A stretch of 64,000 nucleotides of DNA from Glandiceps talaboti. Lineage: Eukaryota > Hemichordata > Enteropneusta > Spengelidae. Each line of letters begins with the position of its first letter. The first letter of the stretch is position 1. The translations under genes were made by a program, and so were the position numbers. The stretch spans positions 16,334,867 through 16,398,866 of the forward strand of contig NC_135557.1 of assembly GCF_964340395.1 (NCBI RefSeq), given 5' to 3'. The notes below the pieces were generated by a model. That model had not been told where the DNA came from. It saw only the letters and a list, made by a program, of their open reading frames with translations, and did no database searches. Of this stretch, positions 11,042-22,314 are shown in pieces.

Positions 11042-11510
11042 CAAACACTGCTACATTTTATCATCTGGTTGAACAACAGTGCTACATTTTATCATCTGGC
11101 TCAACAACACTGCTACATTTTATCATCTGGTTCAACAACACTGCTACATTTTATCATCTGGCTCAACAACACTGCTACATTTTATCATCTGGTTCAACAA
11201 CACTGCTACATTTTATTGTCTGGCTCAACAACACTGCTACATTTAATCATCTGGCTCAACAACACTGCTACATTTTATCATCTGGCTCAACAACACTGCT
11301 ACATTTTATCATCTGGTTCAACAACACTGCTACATTTTATCATCTGGTTCAACAACACTGCTACATTTTATCATCTGGCTCAACAACACTGCTACATTTT
11401 ATCATCTGGCTCAACAACACTGCTACATTTTATTGTCTGGCTCAACAACACTGCTACATTTTATTGTCTGGCTCAACAACACTGCTACATTTTATGGTCT
11501 CCGGCTCAAC
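11042..11510 (+). repeat. 31-bp tandem array (ctgctacattttatcatctg)
   Basis: About 15 units of 31 bp: cactgctacattttatcatc then tggctcaacaa. Three units make 93 bp, so one frame reads through all three phases and gives a 164-residue artefact with a 31-residue period. Variants are ggttcaacaa, attgtctgg and atttaatc. Confidence 0.95.
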
Positions 11511-12412
11511 AAAAAAATCTGAGTCCTACATTTTATTGTCTTGTTCCACATATATCTCCATAAAACATAGTTAAGAGAAAAACAAATTGAGTCTTCTCCT
11601 CGATGAAGTTTAAATCAGATTGGTAACTGTTCATGCCACAGCCAAGTAGTATATTGTCAAATTTCAAAAATTCACAAATACTGCAATTTTCAATCCTAAC
11701 ATAACATGAAGGAAGTGATACTGCCCCTATGAGACTTTGATATACAAAATCAATGTGTCCATATTATAACTAACAATAATGATACAATTCAAAAAATTGA
11801 CGGAAAATTATATACATTGTCAAAGAAATATTAAATGATAACAGTTAGCTTACTCTCTCTAACACTACAAAAACAAACTCAAAACTCAAAATAATCTATT
11901 AGTAAGTATTATTAGTTTGAAATATATGCACTCTCGCATAAATATATGTTCACTAGAACATATTGAAAACAAGCGTATGTGACATAGAACAAATCCATAT
12001 ACTGGTGTGGGGGGGGGGGGATGGGGCAATACTCTTTTATTGTTTTAATCTTAATCCGAAGTACTCCTTTAACTATGGATTATGGTATATGACGAGATCT
12101 TTGATCAAATAATTTAAAAGTTAACTTTCATAGCATTTTTTCCAATGTTCTAATTTCAATAGTTCTGCCAAACACCTGTTTTTCATCAAATTTTAATTCT
12201 AGTCCAGCTTGGGCCTTTAATGCTCTAGACACCAACAAAATGGCATTAAATTGAGAACATGGGATTAAAACATCACTAAATCCTGTTGATATGAAAATGA
12301 CTTAATCTAAACCTGTGTATGGATTTGCCTAAGTCACACCAGCTGTAATAATCTAAACACAAATAGCAAACTCCTATAACTAAAGGAGACAGTACTCCAT
12401 GTTAACCAGGGC

Positions 12413-12431
12413 CACACACACACACACACAC
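12413..12431. repeat. (CA)n microsatellite at the exon F donor
   Basis: On the transcript strand this is an uninterrupted GT run beginning at the first intron base of exon F. Several overlapping GT donors are therefore possible, although only the first keeps CAG|GT. Confidence 0.85.
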
Positions 12432-12512
12432 CTGATATAATTCCATCTCTTGATCCAGCATTTGCTGCATCACATTGATGCGTTCCAGCCGCAGTTCCTC
12501 ATCTTTTTCAGG
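12432..12512 (-). CDS. ARHGEF11/12-like RhoGEF, exon F (coiled coil, first part)
   Basis: This 81-nt, phase 0-0 exon lies between acceptor cttgtag|CCT and donor CAG|gtgtgt. It encodes PEKDEELRLERINVMQQML then DQEMELYQ. The heptad-like spacing of I/V/M/L residues continues into exon G. In vertebrate LARG and PDZ-RhoGEF a short helix with the pattern ..L-MLxKExx.. occupies the same place between the PDZ domain and the RGS-like domain. The donor consensus is unusual because the intron starts immediately with a run of GT dinucleotides (CA on the plus strand, about 12413-12431), so the exact GT used could slip. Its symmetrical phase means that skipping the exon would keep the frame. Confidence 0.88.
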
Positions 12513-13465
12513 CTACAAGAGAATGAACGGAGGAGTGAAGGAGATGAAGATGGCTGGACTGGTAATCTGCATAAGCCCCTCTCTATTCAGTGATACAATA
12601 CGACACCTCCTCCTCTCCCCTTCACAAACCTCACCATTCAGTGATACAATACGACACCTCCCCCTCTCCCCTTGATAAACCCTCATTATTCAATATGATA
12701 AAACATGTCGTCCCTCTCTTCCCCCTTCCTCTCCCACCTCCATTCCAAACATTGGCATTCTCGGCAACTGAGGTGGCAAACTATACAACGACTTGATTCG
12801 GCTGTCCACCGATGAAAAATGTGGTCGCTGCCACCTCCTTCATTGCAGTAGATGTAAACCTTGGTAGCATTATACACATAATATACTGGTACATGTATGT
12901 TGTATGTATACCTTGCTGATTTGCTTGCCATACTGGGCTAGCTTGGTATTAACATAGTGCTGGTGCAGGCATTTACCTTCCAGTTGCTAAACACATGTAC
13001 CCGTGTGGTGTTGGTACCAGCCAGGTGTTAACACGATGATAACCCCATGTTAGCGTTGAGCCATTCTGATGCTCAACCGTGCATAACTCTACTATCATAC
13101 ATAATGCACAATACATACTTGAGGAAATAAACTCTTCTGACAACACACATTATATTTACACTTGATAAAAGCAAGTGATCTAAATTCATCAAAATGCAAT
13201 ATTTTCATCACAATGCAAACAGCAAACAGCGTTTTTTTTTTCCAGAAGACATCAACCCTTACATCTATGCAGGTTTCTAAAGAATCAAGACATACGCAAT
13301 AGTTGAAGACTGGTTGCATAGTTAGGGCAGTAAAGAGAGACAGAGAGGTGAAGTCTAAAGAACAGCTATTTTTACTATGACAGAGGTACTATTATCACTA
13401 CATGCTGTATAACCAATCTGCATCTATAATGAGGTAACCAAGAGTTCAACTTAGAATAACAACAG

Positions 13466-13843
13466 TCCTGTCCCCATCTGATTTGATTCAGAACTGTTTT
13501 TAACTGAATCAATTCAATTAAAATCAGTTCGAAAACAGGTTTCTGTCCCCATGAGAAAACTGAGCAATGGATTTGAATCAGTTAATCGGTTTTGAATTAA
13601 TCTACTTCCTATCAGTTTAAAACCAACCCCTGCAATGGTTTTGAACCGATTCAACTAAATTGGTTTGAAATCATACCGAGATGGTTTTGATCCAATTCAA
13701 CTAAATCAGTTTGCAACTACCCCTAGGGTGGTTTTGAACTGATGCAACTAAATCAGTTTGAAACTGATAGTGTATATGGGGACAGGAGACCCATTTCAAT
13801 TTGATTTCAAACCAATTTCATTATTTCTTAATGGGGACAGGGC
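13466..13843. mobile_element. CCTGTCCCCAT-ended element, family P
   Basis: It begins cctgtccccatctgatttg and ends ttcttaatggggacaggg, an inverted repeat of about 11 bp. The interior has repeated words such as ggttttgaaccgattcaact and aaatcagtttgaaac, roughly 58 bp apart. A relative lies at 29622-29926 (actgtccccacc .. ttggggcaggg). Confidence 0.65.
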
Positions 13844-14696
13844 TACTATTTCTAAGACAGGTAGCATTCTACTAGATTGTAAGGTGCATAGAATACAAAG
13901 TAGTTCTGGAAACACTTTTTATGTACATATGGGGATCAATTAGAATGACAACAAATATTTACAAACTTGATGTAATATTCCATTACAGTACTGATAATCA
14001 ACCATACAATGCACATTGGACATAGTAAGTCTATCTGAATAACATTATGAAATTACTCGAGTTTTCTTCAATATTCGATAAAAAATCTTATCGTAAATAC
14101 AACCTATGTTTGCATCAAGTTTTGATATAGACATCATGCAATATTCATTATGAAATTCTGTCTGAGTCATCATTTGATTAGATTTCACTACTGTTGAACT
14201 ACCTACAATGTATCAATCAGACACAACACATCAACTCTTTCACTATATCCAAGAAAATGTAGTGCAGATACCCACGACTGTCTCTTTACTAGTACAGGAA
14301 GGTGGGAGGAAGAAGACTGGGGGAGTGTTGTACAGGGGTCATAGATTTTACCTTTGATTATCAAAGGATAGGGGGGGGGGGGGGGAGACCGGTTTGATGG
14401 GGGAAGTGTTGCAAATATGTAGGAATTACAGATTATAAAATTTGATATCATAGGAGATACAGGGGAGTGGGTTGAGGGGGGAAGGAGTTGTACAGAGATT
14501 ACAGATTTTATCTTGATTACCACTGGAAAGGGGTGTGTTGAGGGAGACAAGGTGTTTTACACATTGCAGATTATTAACAACGACTGGTTTCATATCATTG
14601 TATTTCTCTAGGAATGTTGTAAACCATTGTACTCTAGTCTGGATGTGAATCATCTCTACAGAGATATACTGATAAGTCAATCAGTAATTATTGGGT

Positions 14697-14699
<3 letters not shown>

Positions 14700-14770
<71 letters not shown>

Positions 14771-14812
14771 ACACACACACATATACACACACACACACAC
14801 AGAGAGAGTTTG
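14700..14812. repeat. (CA)n microsatellite
   Basis: An almost pure CA run of about 100 bp, interrupted near 14769-14784, ending in (GA)3. Confidence 0.97.
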
Positions 14813-14998
14813 TACATACAGAAATATAGTGATTAACTCATTTCCCTGTCATAAACATATTGCACACTGAAATCTGATTTATAACAGTTACTAACTCTAT
14901 ATATACATGTGCATACTAATTTGAGTTACACAACTGTTCATTAGTGTAAAAACAACCAGTATGTCACTGTGTATAAATATACATTGTACATTTGCTGT

Positions 14999-15240
14999 CA
15001 GTGTGCCCTCTAATGATAGCCAAACCTTGTTGTTGTAAGTCAAAATGTCAAAAAAAATATTTAAAAAAAATAAAAAAAAATAAAAAATAAAAAATAAAAA
15101 ATATTTAAAAAAAAGAAAAGAAAAAAAAAGTCATGATAACAACTGGGATTTCTTGTGAGTCACCACATAGTAAGAGATAGGGGAACACCAAATTTTGGTT
15201 CTTCACTGTGGTGGTCAAATTGGCTGAGAGGGCACACTAC
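14999..15240 (+). mobile_element. hAT-like MITE, family C, with an A-rich insertion
   Basis: It starts cagtgtgccctctaatgata and ends ggctgagagggcacactac. About 80 bp of A-rich sequence (15049-15130, built of AAAAATAAA-type words) separates gtcaaaatgtca from gtcatgataacaactggg, so the interior seen in other copies is split. The word gtca flanks the insertion. Confidence 0.75.
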
Positions 15241-15413
15241 TGACCTATTTGGCTATTTGGAATGATATAACGAATTATCAATCTACTTCCAACATGCTGT
15301 GCCAAGTGTTATTAATCCAATTCAGTTGTTTACTTTCCTGTTCTGTTCATCCATGGTCTGATGTCAGCGGTTGTAATACACATGTACATTGAATGAAGCG
15401 TAAATGGACTTAC

Positions 15414-15553
15414 CCCTGCTGGTTTAGGTCCTGTAACTTCTGGTCTTCCTGATTGTGATAGTTGAGGTTGTAATGGTATGTGTGGAGGTGGCAATGGAGG
15501 GTAGTTAGATCCAGGCGGTCTTCCTAACAATGTTAATGCTACATACGAACCAG
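15414..15553 (-). CDS. ARHGEF11/12-like RhoGEF, exon E (end of PDZ, Pro-rich linker)
   Basis: This 140-nt exon runs from acceptor gtcaacag|CTGG to donor GGG|gtaagt. With the T from exon D it begins S-GSYVALTLLGRPPGSN. The SGSYVALTLLGR stretch is the last PDZ strand, and GRPPGS is a family signature that directly follows the domain in vertebrate LARG. After it comes a proline-rich linker (PPLPPPHIPLQPQ, then SQSGRPEVTGPKPAG) that is likely disordered; PPLPPPHIP could be an SH3- or EVH1-type ligand, which is inference. It has two leading bases plus 46 codons and ends in phase 0. Reading on past the donor would give the in-frame intronic extension seen in naive ORF calls, which is not part of the protein. 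Confidence 0.95.
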
Positions 15554-15774
15554 CTGTTGACAAAAAAACACACAACACAGCAAACCATTGTAAACACAGT
15601 CATAATAATAGCACTACACAGGAACCAGATGTAGAACAACATTCACAAATCGTCATAAATACAACAAACATATCATTGTAAATACCAAATCTTGCTAATT
15701 TTTTGGGAACCAAATTAACAGAAAGTGGGTAAAACTGGCATAATTACTCATACATACGTAACATTGTACAATAA

Positions 15775-16380
15775 TATTGGTGAGGAACCCTGGTACGATG
15801 ACAGGAAACCTCAGGTAGATTTTACCTACTTACCCCACTTAACTAACTCACTGGTACAGTGGTAGGGAACCCTGGTACAATGACAGGAAACCTCAGGTAG
15901 ATTTTACCTACTTAAACCACTTAACTAACACACTGGTACAGTGGTAGGGAACCCTGGTACAATGACAGGGAACCTCAGGTAGATTTTACCTACTTAAACC
16001 ACTTAACTAACACACTGGTACAGTGGTAGGGAACCCTGGTACAATGACAGGGAACCTCAGGTAGATTTTACCTACTTAAACCACTTAACTAACACATTGG
16101 TACAGTGGTAGGGAACCCTGGTACAATGACAGGGAACCTCAGGTAGATTTTACCTACTTAAACCACTTAACTAACACACTGGTACAGTGGTAGGGGAACC
16201 CTGGTACAATGACGGGGGAACTCAGGTAGATTTTACCTACTTAAACCACTTAACTAACACATTGGTACTGTGGTAGGAAACCCTGGTACAATGCCAGGAC
16301 TCAGGTAGATTTTACCTATTTACCCCCTTATAAACTAAGACACTGGTAGAGAACCCTAGTGAAACGACTGGGGAACTCAA
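15775..16380 (+). repeat. 82-bp tandem array, about 7 units
   Basis: Units start cactggtacagtggtaggga at 15849, 15931 and 16013 and onward. Each contains accctggtacaatgacaggg and ctcaggtagattttacctac. The half-palindrome ggtaga..ttttacc and the words noticed in single copies at 33355-33500, 34243-34300 and 60899-60985 show it amplified from a dispersed repeat. Confidence 0.93.
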
Positions 16381-16469
16381 TGCGATTTTACCTACTTACT
16401 TTTTGTACCCCCCCCCCCCCCCCCCCGCCCCGGACAAAAGCACTGTTTTCTATATACCCTTACACCTCA

Positions 16470-16556
16470 TCCGTAATACTAAGATATGACTTTCGTGCCA
16501 TGCTTTCAGCCAGCACTCACAAGAAGCCTGATGGGACTGAACAACACGACATATCT
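16470..16556. mobile_element. MITE related to family T
   Basis: The left end taatactaagatatgac and right end gacatatcttacagtagta are inverted. The interior cgtgccatgct..cagcctgcactc-like text and aagcctgatgggactgaaca recur at 39840-39947. Confidence 0.6.
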
Positions 16557-16688
16557 TACAGTAGTACTATACACCATATGTACCATAATTTACACAGGTT
16601 GGTTTACAATGTACCAAGCTGATCAACATTTTTTGATGAACATACCATATGTCATATGTATAGACAAGTAAATTGCAAATATACTTAC

Positions 16689-16746
16689 ATTTGATAAGCT
16701 TGACAACTTCTATATGATTAGACTGGGTTACAAGTGTACCATTCAC
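16689..16746 (-). CDS. ARHGEF11/12-like RhoGEF, exon D (PDZ helix B)
   Basis: This 58-nt exon lies between acceptor ttgctag|GTG and donor AAAT|gtaagt. It encodes VNGTLVTQSNHIEVVKLIK, with 19 codons plus one base. The VNG turn follows directly on GDRIIK of exon C. The His at the start of helix B (in SNHIEVV) is the residue that marks class I PDZ domains, which prefer ligands ending S/T-x-hydrophobic. The sequence is almost identical to the equivalent part of vertebrate LARG. It is preceded in the gene by the 21.7-kb intron and followed by a 1.1-kb intron largely made of an 82-bp tandem array. Confidence 0.95.
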
Positions 16747-18107
16747 CTAGCAATAAATAAACACAACATACACATGTCAATATGATGGCAGAGTTTATCA
16801 AATATGTGTGTCAAAAATCTAATGTATACATTTGTTCTGACAATAGGTTTTATCTGTCAGTTTAGGAATGTGTTCATAATGAATAGTATGGTATAGTACA
16901 TTTTATTTGACATGAAATAATGTAAAAAAATAAAAATCGAAGTCAAAAACAACATACAGAAACAACAAAAACAAAAATAATAGATAAGTATAAACATAAA
17001 TAAAACACTAAACTACAGTATTGAATATAATAATGAATTAGAGAATTTTTCCTAAGCTCTTAGTGATTAAATCATCATTTGAACTCATTATTCTTTTTGA
17101 GATAACTGAAAAACTTCGATCGTAAATTTCGAGTTTTTTTTAAATTGGTTTCTAGCTTGAATACATAGTTAAAATTGCTTGAGAGAATACACACCAACAA
17201 CTGTACACATGTATATGTGTTACGACGTTGACATGGTTTTACCTGTGAGTTTAGGACATTAGTCACAAAGATTGTGCAATTAGTTAAAATTACCAGAAAG
17301 AATACACAAATACCAACAACCATAAACAAGTGTACGGTATATGTCAAAATGTTTAACAACCCCACCCCACCCTATCCTATTTCCCACCCCCTGTCCGACC
17401 CCACCCTATTCCCAACTCCCAGGATGTACTTTATACTTCTCTGTATACATTACATATACAAAATATGAACACAAAAATAGATATCAAAATATACTAATAT
17501 TAACAGCCATTTTCATAATCATTTACTGCAGACTAATTTTTTTTAAAGGGCCTGGGATTCAAACCCAAATTCTCGTAATAGTGTTACCTTTTCAGTGAAG
17601 CCATAGCGATCACATACGATCTTTCTTTTTTTTCACAGAAATCTTATAATAGCTGGTGCATTTCAACACTCTACATTGTGTAGAATGTAATTAAATTTGC
17701 ATATTAAAGCTACACTGTACTGCACATCTGGCATCTACTTATATGGTAACAATTTAGCCCTACCAATGAGCATGTACAGTACAGCTGAAGATTTCTTTCC
17801 AGACTGGCTAACCAGGTTACTATCAACTGTTGAACTGTGTAAACATATTATTATATTAAATTCAACTTCCTTGATGAAAAGTGGGTGATTTCTTTATCTG
17901 AGGTGACCCTTGGCATACAACCAAGGTGTGGTCTGTTTTACGGTAGTTGATTCTCTTGTGACTGTCTATATAGTCTCACCTCTGACTACTTGGCATAAAA
18001 CCAAGATGTGACGTTCGGTTTGAGATCATATTTTGTTCACCACGCACTAATAAATTACAGACATTGGGACAGTCAAAATTTACAGTACAGTCCCCTTTCA
18101 GATTTGG

Positions 18108-18300
18108 TAGTCAAGTGTCAGTCTGATGTTAACACTGGACTAGTCTGGTGTTAGTCTGATGTTAACACTGGACTAATCTGGTGTTAGTCTGATGTTAACA
18201 CTGGACTAGTCTGGTGTTAGTCTGATGTTAACACTGGACTAATCTGGTGTTAGTCTGATGTTAACACTGGACTAGTCTGGTATCAGGCTTGTTTCAACAC
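18108..18300 (+). repeat. 33-bp array with alternating variants (66-bp dimer)
   Basis: Unit ctggactagtctggtgttag then tctgatgttaaca; starts include 18135 and 18168. Units alternate strictly: tagt, taat, tagt, taat, tagt at one position. The array grew inside a dispersed gttaac-type repeat that continues to about 18500. Confidence 0.88.
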
Positions 18301-18500
18301 TGGGCTAGCCTGTTATTAACATGGGCTGGAGCAGGTATCCAGTTGCTAACACATACCGTACCGGTGTGCTAAGAAAGTTTGCAGGGCTGGCATTAACCCT
18401 TCCTGGTGTTCATATGCTTACACAGTGAGGTGTTTCCTAGCACAATGTTAATGCAAGTGAGTTAGCCTGACACAAGCCTACTGACAGAAAGTGATTTCTG
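18270..18500 (+). repeat. Dispersed gttaac-type repeat, family F
   Basis: Words gctggagcaggtatcc, agttgctaacacata and agaaagtgatttctgagctg recur in the same order near 12945-13060, 20490-21070, 44270-44420, 50310-50480 and 52985-53420, and inverted at 58590-58900. The element is non-coding. Confidence 0.7.
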
Positions 18501-19499
18501 AGCTGTATTGGAGCTGTCAACTGACCAGTTACATGTACATAGGTCAAAATAGGACATAGTCACCAGTGTTCATTCTAGAGTGTGGCATCGCGAAATTAGC
18601 ATGTATTTTCTATAAAAGGCCCCAGTAAATCTGATGAATGTGGCCACAGGGCCGTGCTGAAAAAATGGTCTACGATGTCTGCATTCCTAAATTTATTGTA
18701 CCTTTGCAATCAGTTCTCTCTAACACAAAGTCACACCTCCACTCACTGGTTTAGTTAGAAATCACATTGGCATCAAAACTAAATGGCACATAACATTAAA
18801 CGACAGGTCTAAAGATCTTCTCTGATAACTATAAATACTTACCTTTGTACCCTCATGGTCCTATATATTTTTATACTGACTAGTAGCTATACATGTAATA
18901 CTAACTGTAGTGTACCTTAAAGGAGAGTAACATGTGATATACACATGTGTAAGTACATTTACCTGTACTTTAAACTTTACCCGATATAATAAGAATCACA
19001 TGACTCTCTGTTCATTCTCACATCAGCATACACACCTTTAGCTCTATTCCCAAATGCTTTCAATACCTGTCACATGTCACATGTCACATGACATGAAGAT
19101 TAAACCGAAAACCGTGCCCCACTTTTCTTCCAAGAAAACTTGACACTTCACATCACATGATTATCATGTAAAAACACTTTTGGTAGTAAAAACAAAAATG
19201 AAACCACACAGTTGTATATCCGGTTCTATAGTAACTTAAGTAAAAATGAAATGTATTGTTTGCATCACAAATTAAAACCTTCCCTGTTTAGCAGTATATT
19301 TTATTTAAAAAATTAGGAAAATGTATATTCTAGATTGCATGGATTCCAGTCCCATTCTACAAAATACATCAGTATTTGAATGTTTGTAGTTAGCAATGAC
19401 TTCCATGTTCATTAGCGACAGGTGTAGTCTAAAAACTATACATGTAGGCTTGTTTTCTATTAACTCTCTCTCTCCACATACAGGTATAGTCAAAAGGAC

Positions 19500-19525
19500 A
19501 AATTCGAGAGAGAGAGTTCGAGAGT

Positions 19526-19557
<32 letters not shown>

Positions 19558-19577
19558 CAGAGAGACAGAGAGACAGA
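19500..19577. repeat. (GA)n microsatellite
   Basis: GA-rich run with AGAGACAGAG variants. Confidence 0.9.
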
Positions 19578-20364
19578 GTTTCTAAGACAGGAACTGAGAA
19601 AAGATTGATCTTTCTAACCAAACAAGAATTTCAACACAGAATTTTCATCCACTTAAACTCTCTCTATTGTACGTACTACCCACTGAATTTGTATGGCTGA
19701 TCATTGGGCATGGTCTTATTATCCCTTCCCTCTATTATTTATACCTCCCCCCTCTAAATCGGGTTGTCCATGTCATATAATTGCTTCTCTTTTTATTTTG
19801 TCAACGTCCTGAAATGCTTTTATATTCATGGTGAATTGGCCATGAGGAGTTGTCCTTTTGACACACACACATTTGTAATGAATTCAATTGAAACTACAAA
19901 AGAATAAACACAATTTCTATATGCTGTTCAATCATTGCTGTCACCTTTCCCTGAACCTGCCTGCTTATTTACTGAAACACAATATTATTTATAGCTCGTT
20001 ACCTAGCAGTAAACAAGAAAACACACATTGTGCACTTGGCAAAACTTGCAGATAAGAACAAGTGAAATATTGCTTAATTTTCAGTGCTACTTTTGGTCAT
20101 GCTATCACGTTATTCTTTTTCTCCAAGATCACTGAAAATCAAAAGATAAACGAGGAGAAAATATTCCACTGAACTCAAGACCGAAAGTTCGACTGAGGAG
20201 CCATATATTTATATGTACAGTCTTTGACTAACTTATACTGAACAGATGTACTTCCTTATAAGTACATGTGTACAGAGACTACGCTACTTCAGGTGAAACT
20301 ACTTGTTATAATGATGATGTCATCAAATACATTCAATGGTTTGGTGAAACTTATGATACTGCTT

Positions 20365-20432
20365 GTCCAATCACATCAATGGAATGATCCAATCACATCA
20401 ATGGAATGATCCAATCACATCAATGGAATGAT
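20365..20432 (+). repeat. 22-bp tandem array, 3 units
   Basis: Starts at 20365, 20387 and 20409 with the unit tccaatcacatcaatggaat+ga. Confidence 0.93.
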
Positions 20433-20489
20433 CCGCCCATGCAAACCAGTGACTTACTTCCTTATAAAATACATCTATGAACTCTACTG

Positions 20490-21070
20490 ATTCTAACAGG
20501 TTAACATTGGACAAACCTGGTGTTAACATACATGTAGGCCTGGTGCAAGCCATCACCCGTCTTTTTCCTCACACACAATGTACATGTATGCTGATGAAGT
20601 GTTGGACTCGGAGCCAGGCAAATGTTAAGACTTGACTAATTTGGTGTTCACAAAGGCTTGGTGGTGGCCATCAGCTCGTCGTCTTGCTAACATGACTAAT
20701 TTGGTGTTAACGTAGGTCTGATGCATGCCATTAACCCTTCTAAGTTCTAGTTGCTAACTTATATTGACGAGGTGTTACATGTAAATTATGCCAGCCTGGT
20801 GTTGGCATGCAAGCTGACGTGGTGTTAACATAGGACTTGTGTGCACAGGCAGTAACCATTCTAGAATGCTAACATGTGCATGCTGATGTATGAGTGCCAG
20901 CTGAGTGTTTGCACAGAGCTGGTCTAGGGCTGGTACCGGCCAAGTCTTAACACTGTAGAAACCTAGAGTTAACGTAGGACAGGTGCATGCAGGCAGTGAC
21001 TAAACCCTCCTAGTCACTCACACTGTTGACGTGAACTGAGTCCATGTTAACACAAAGCTAGCCCAGTCTG
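20490..21070 (+). repeat. Gttaac-type repeats, family F, diverged cluster
   Basis: Several drifted copies in a row: ctggtgttaacat, gcctggtgcaagccat, aacccttctaagt, gttgctaac. They resemble the 18270 copy. Confidence 0.6.
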
Positions 21071-21364
21071 AAAGTAATACCGTAATTGTACTGTTATATT
21101 ATTCATATTATAAATAAACGACAATACTTCTAATAATAATCTAAAAATATACTAAATTGCACAGTGACTGGTTCAGTTTGTCCTCTATCAAGCCAATCTG
21201 AAGTGCTACTGTCTGAGACACACACCAATTACTTATTAACCACAAAAATTTAGCAGTCTATCCCTTTAATTTACCTATGTATTTTTTTGGAATTACGCTA
21301 TACTAATTTAGCAGGTACAATGTATGTAAATTTTTATCTTTCACTAGTGGGCAAACTGGACTGG

Positions 21365-21660
21365 CAGGGCTTGAAATTAGCTCTTTTCTTTGGTAGTCCT
21401 AGTGAGCTACCAGTTTCAGATATTGGTAGCCCAAGGATTGTGACCTGTACTAAGCTGTAGTCAGATATTCCTGAACTGAAAACAAATTTCCTCTACTGGA
21501 AATATGTGCATTATTAAATTACTTTCATGTCCATAAATTTTCCATCTTCATCACATAATCAGTGGTAGCCTGAGTGGGCTATCAGCTGCAAATTATGGTA
21601 GCCCCATGACCAGAATTGGTAGTCTGTGTGCATGGGACTACTGCTAATTTTGATCCCTGG
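21365..21660 (+). mobile_element. hAT-like MITE (CAGGGCTTGAAATTAGC .. GCTAATTTTGATCCCTG)
   Basis: A ~295-bp element with terminal inverted repeats cagggcttgaaattagct and gctaattttgatccctg. CAGGG..CCCTG ends with GAAATTA are typical of hAT-type non-autonomous elements in aquatic animals. The interior has inverted ggtagtcctagtgagctacc-like words. A truncated copy is at 50133-50270 and diverged wording occurs at 29050-29400. Confidence 0.8.
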
Positions 21661-22070
21661 CTAACTTCTTACTCTACATTTGATGTCTACATGTATATCA
21701 ACACTATATATAGACTAACACATTACTTCACAAACAAACTGAAATTAACCAGGCACCACATCTACATGACAAGTATATTTACTTAGTTAGAAATCTTAAA
21801 TGTCAACAACAATGCAGTGGGTAAGTTTTTGTTGACCATGTTTACAACGATGTGTGGTCACATTTTGTGACACCAGTTGTCAATAGATTCTTGTAAATTA
21901 GAATCTGACATTCAATGCCACAGATGGAAATAGTCATGGACTGTCAATGTCATGAATTTATTATAATTATGTTATTTTTACTGATGCTACAATTAAACAA
22001 GGTTTGAGTTTGCATGGCTAACAAATTGAAACCTTAAAGTTCAAAAGTCAATGACACATCAGTAAGCAAT

Positions 22071-22275
22071 TTGTCTGTTTGTTTGTTTGTTTGTTTGCTG
22101 TTTGATTGTGTTTGTTTGTTTGTTTGTTTACCTGTTGGTCGGTCGGTCTGTCTGTCTGTCTGTCCTGTCTCTGTCTGCCTGTCTGTCTGCCTGCCTGTCC
22201 TGCCTGTCTGCCTGCCTGTCCTGCCTGCCTGTCTGTCTGTGCATGTCTGTCTGTCTCTGTCTGTCTGTATACATA
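22071..22275 (+). repeat. (TGTT)n/(TGTC)n microsatellite
   Basis: GTTT/TGTT runs pass into TGTC and TGCC runs. The Cys-rich frames here are artefacts. Confidence 0.95.
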
Positions 22276-22314
22276 CATATATGCATGTCTTTACCATGGT
22301 GTATGAGGTCACAC

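Larger units (their letters stand above)
9994..12431 (-). other. Intron between exons F and G (2.4 kb)
   Basis: No exon seen. It holds an inverted-ended element at about 10344-10690 (ccatgtagtcaaatgga left, tccatttgactagacg right), the 31-bp array (11042-11510), a poly-G tract at 12008-12020 and a degraded family D copy (about 12060-12230). The (CA)n at 12413-12431 touches the exon F donor. Confidence 0.75.
12513..15413 (-). other. Intron between exons E and F (2.9 kb)
   Basis: Beyond the listed elements (13466-13843, 14700-14812, 14999-15240) it holds one dispersed gttaac-type repeat (about 12945-13060), pyrimidine-rich 12570-12750, a poly-G tract near 14371-14386 and otherwise plain AT-rich sequence. 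No exon seen. Confidence 0.75.
15554..16688 (-). other. Intron between exons D and E (1.1 kb)
   Basis: More than half of this intron is the 82-bp array (15775-16380). It also has a 17-bp poly-C tract near 16410 and a family T-like element (16470-16556). No further exon fits the phase-1 border. Confidence 0.8.

Noticed and set aside
16408-16427. Poly-C tracts (also near 171, 1673, 1807, 36791) and poly-G tracts (12008, 14371, 61221)
   Set aside because: Homopolymers of uncertain length, often sequencing-sensitive; no regulatory meaning can be read from them.
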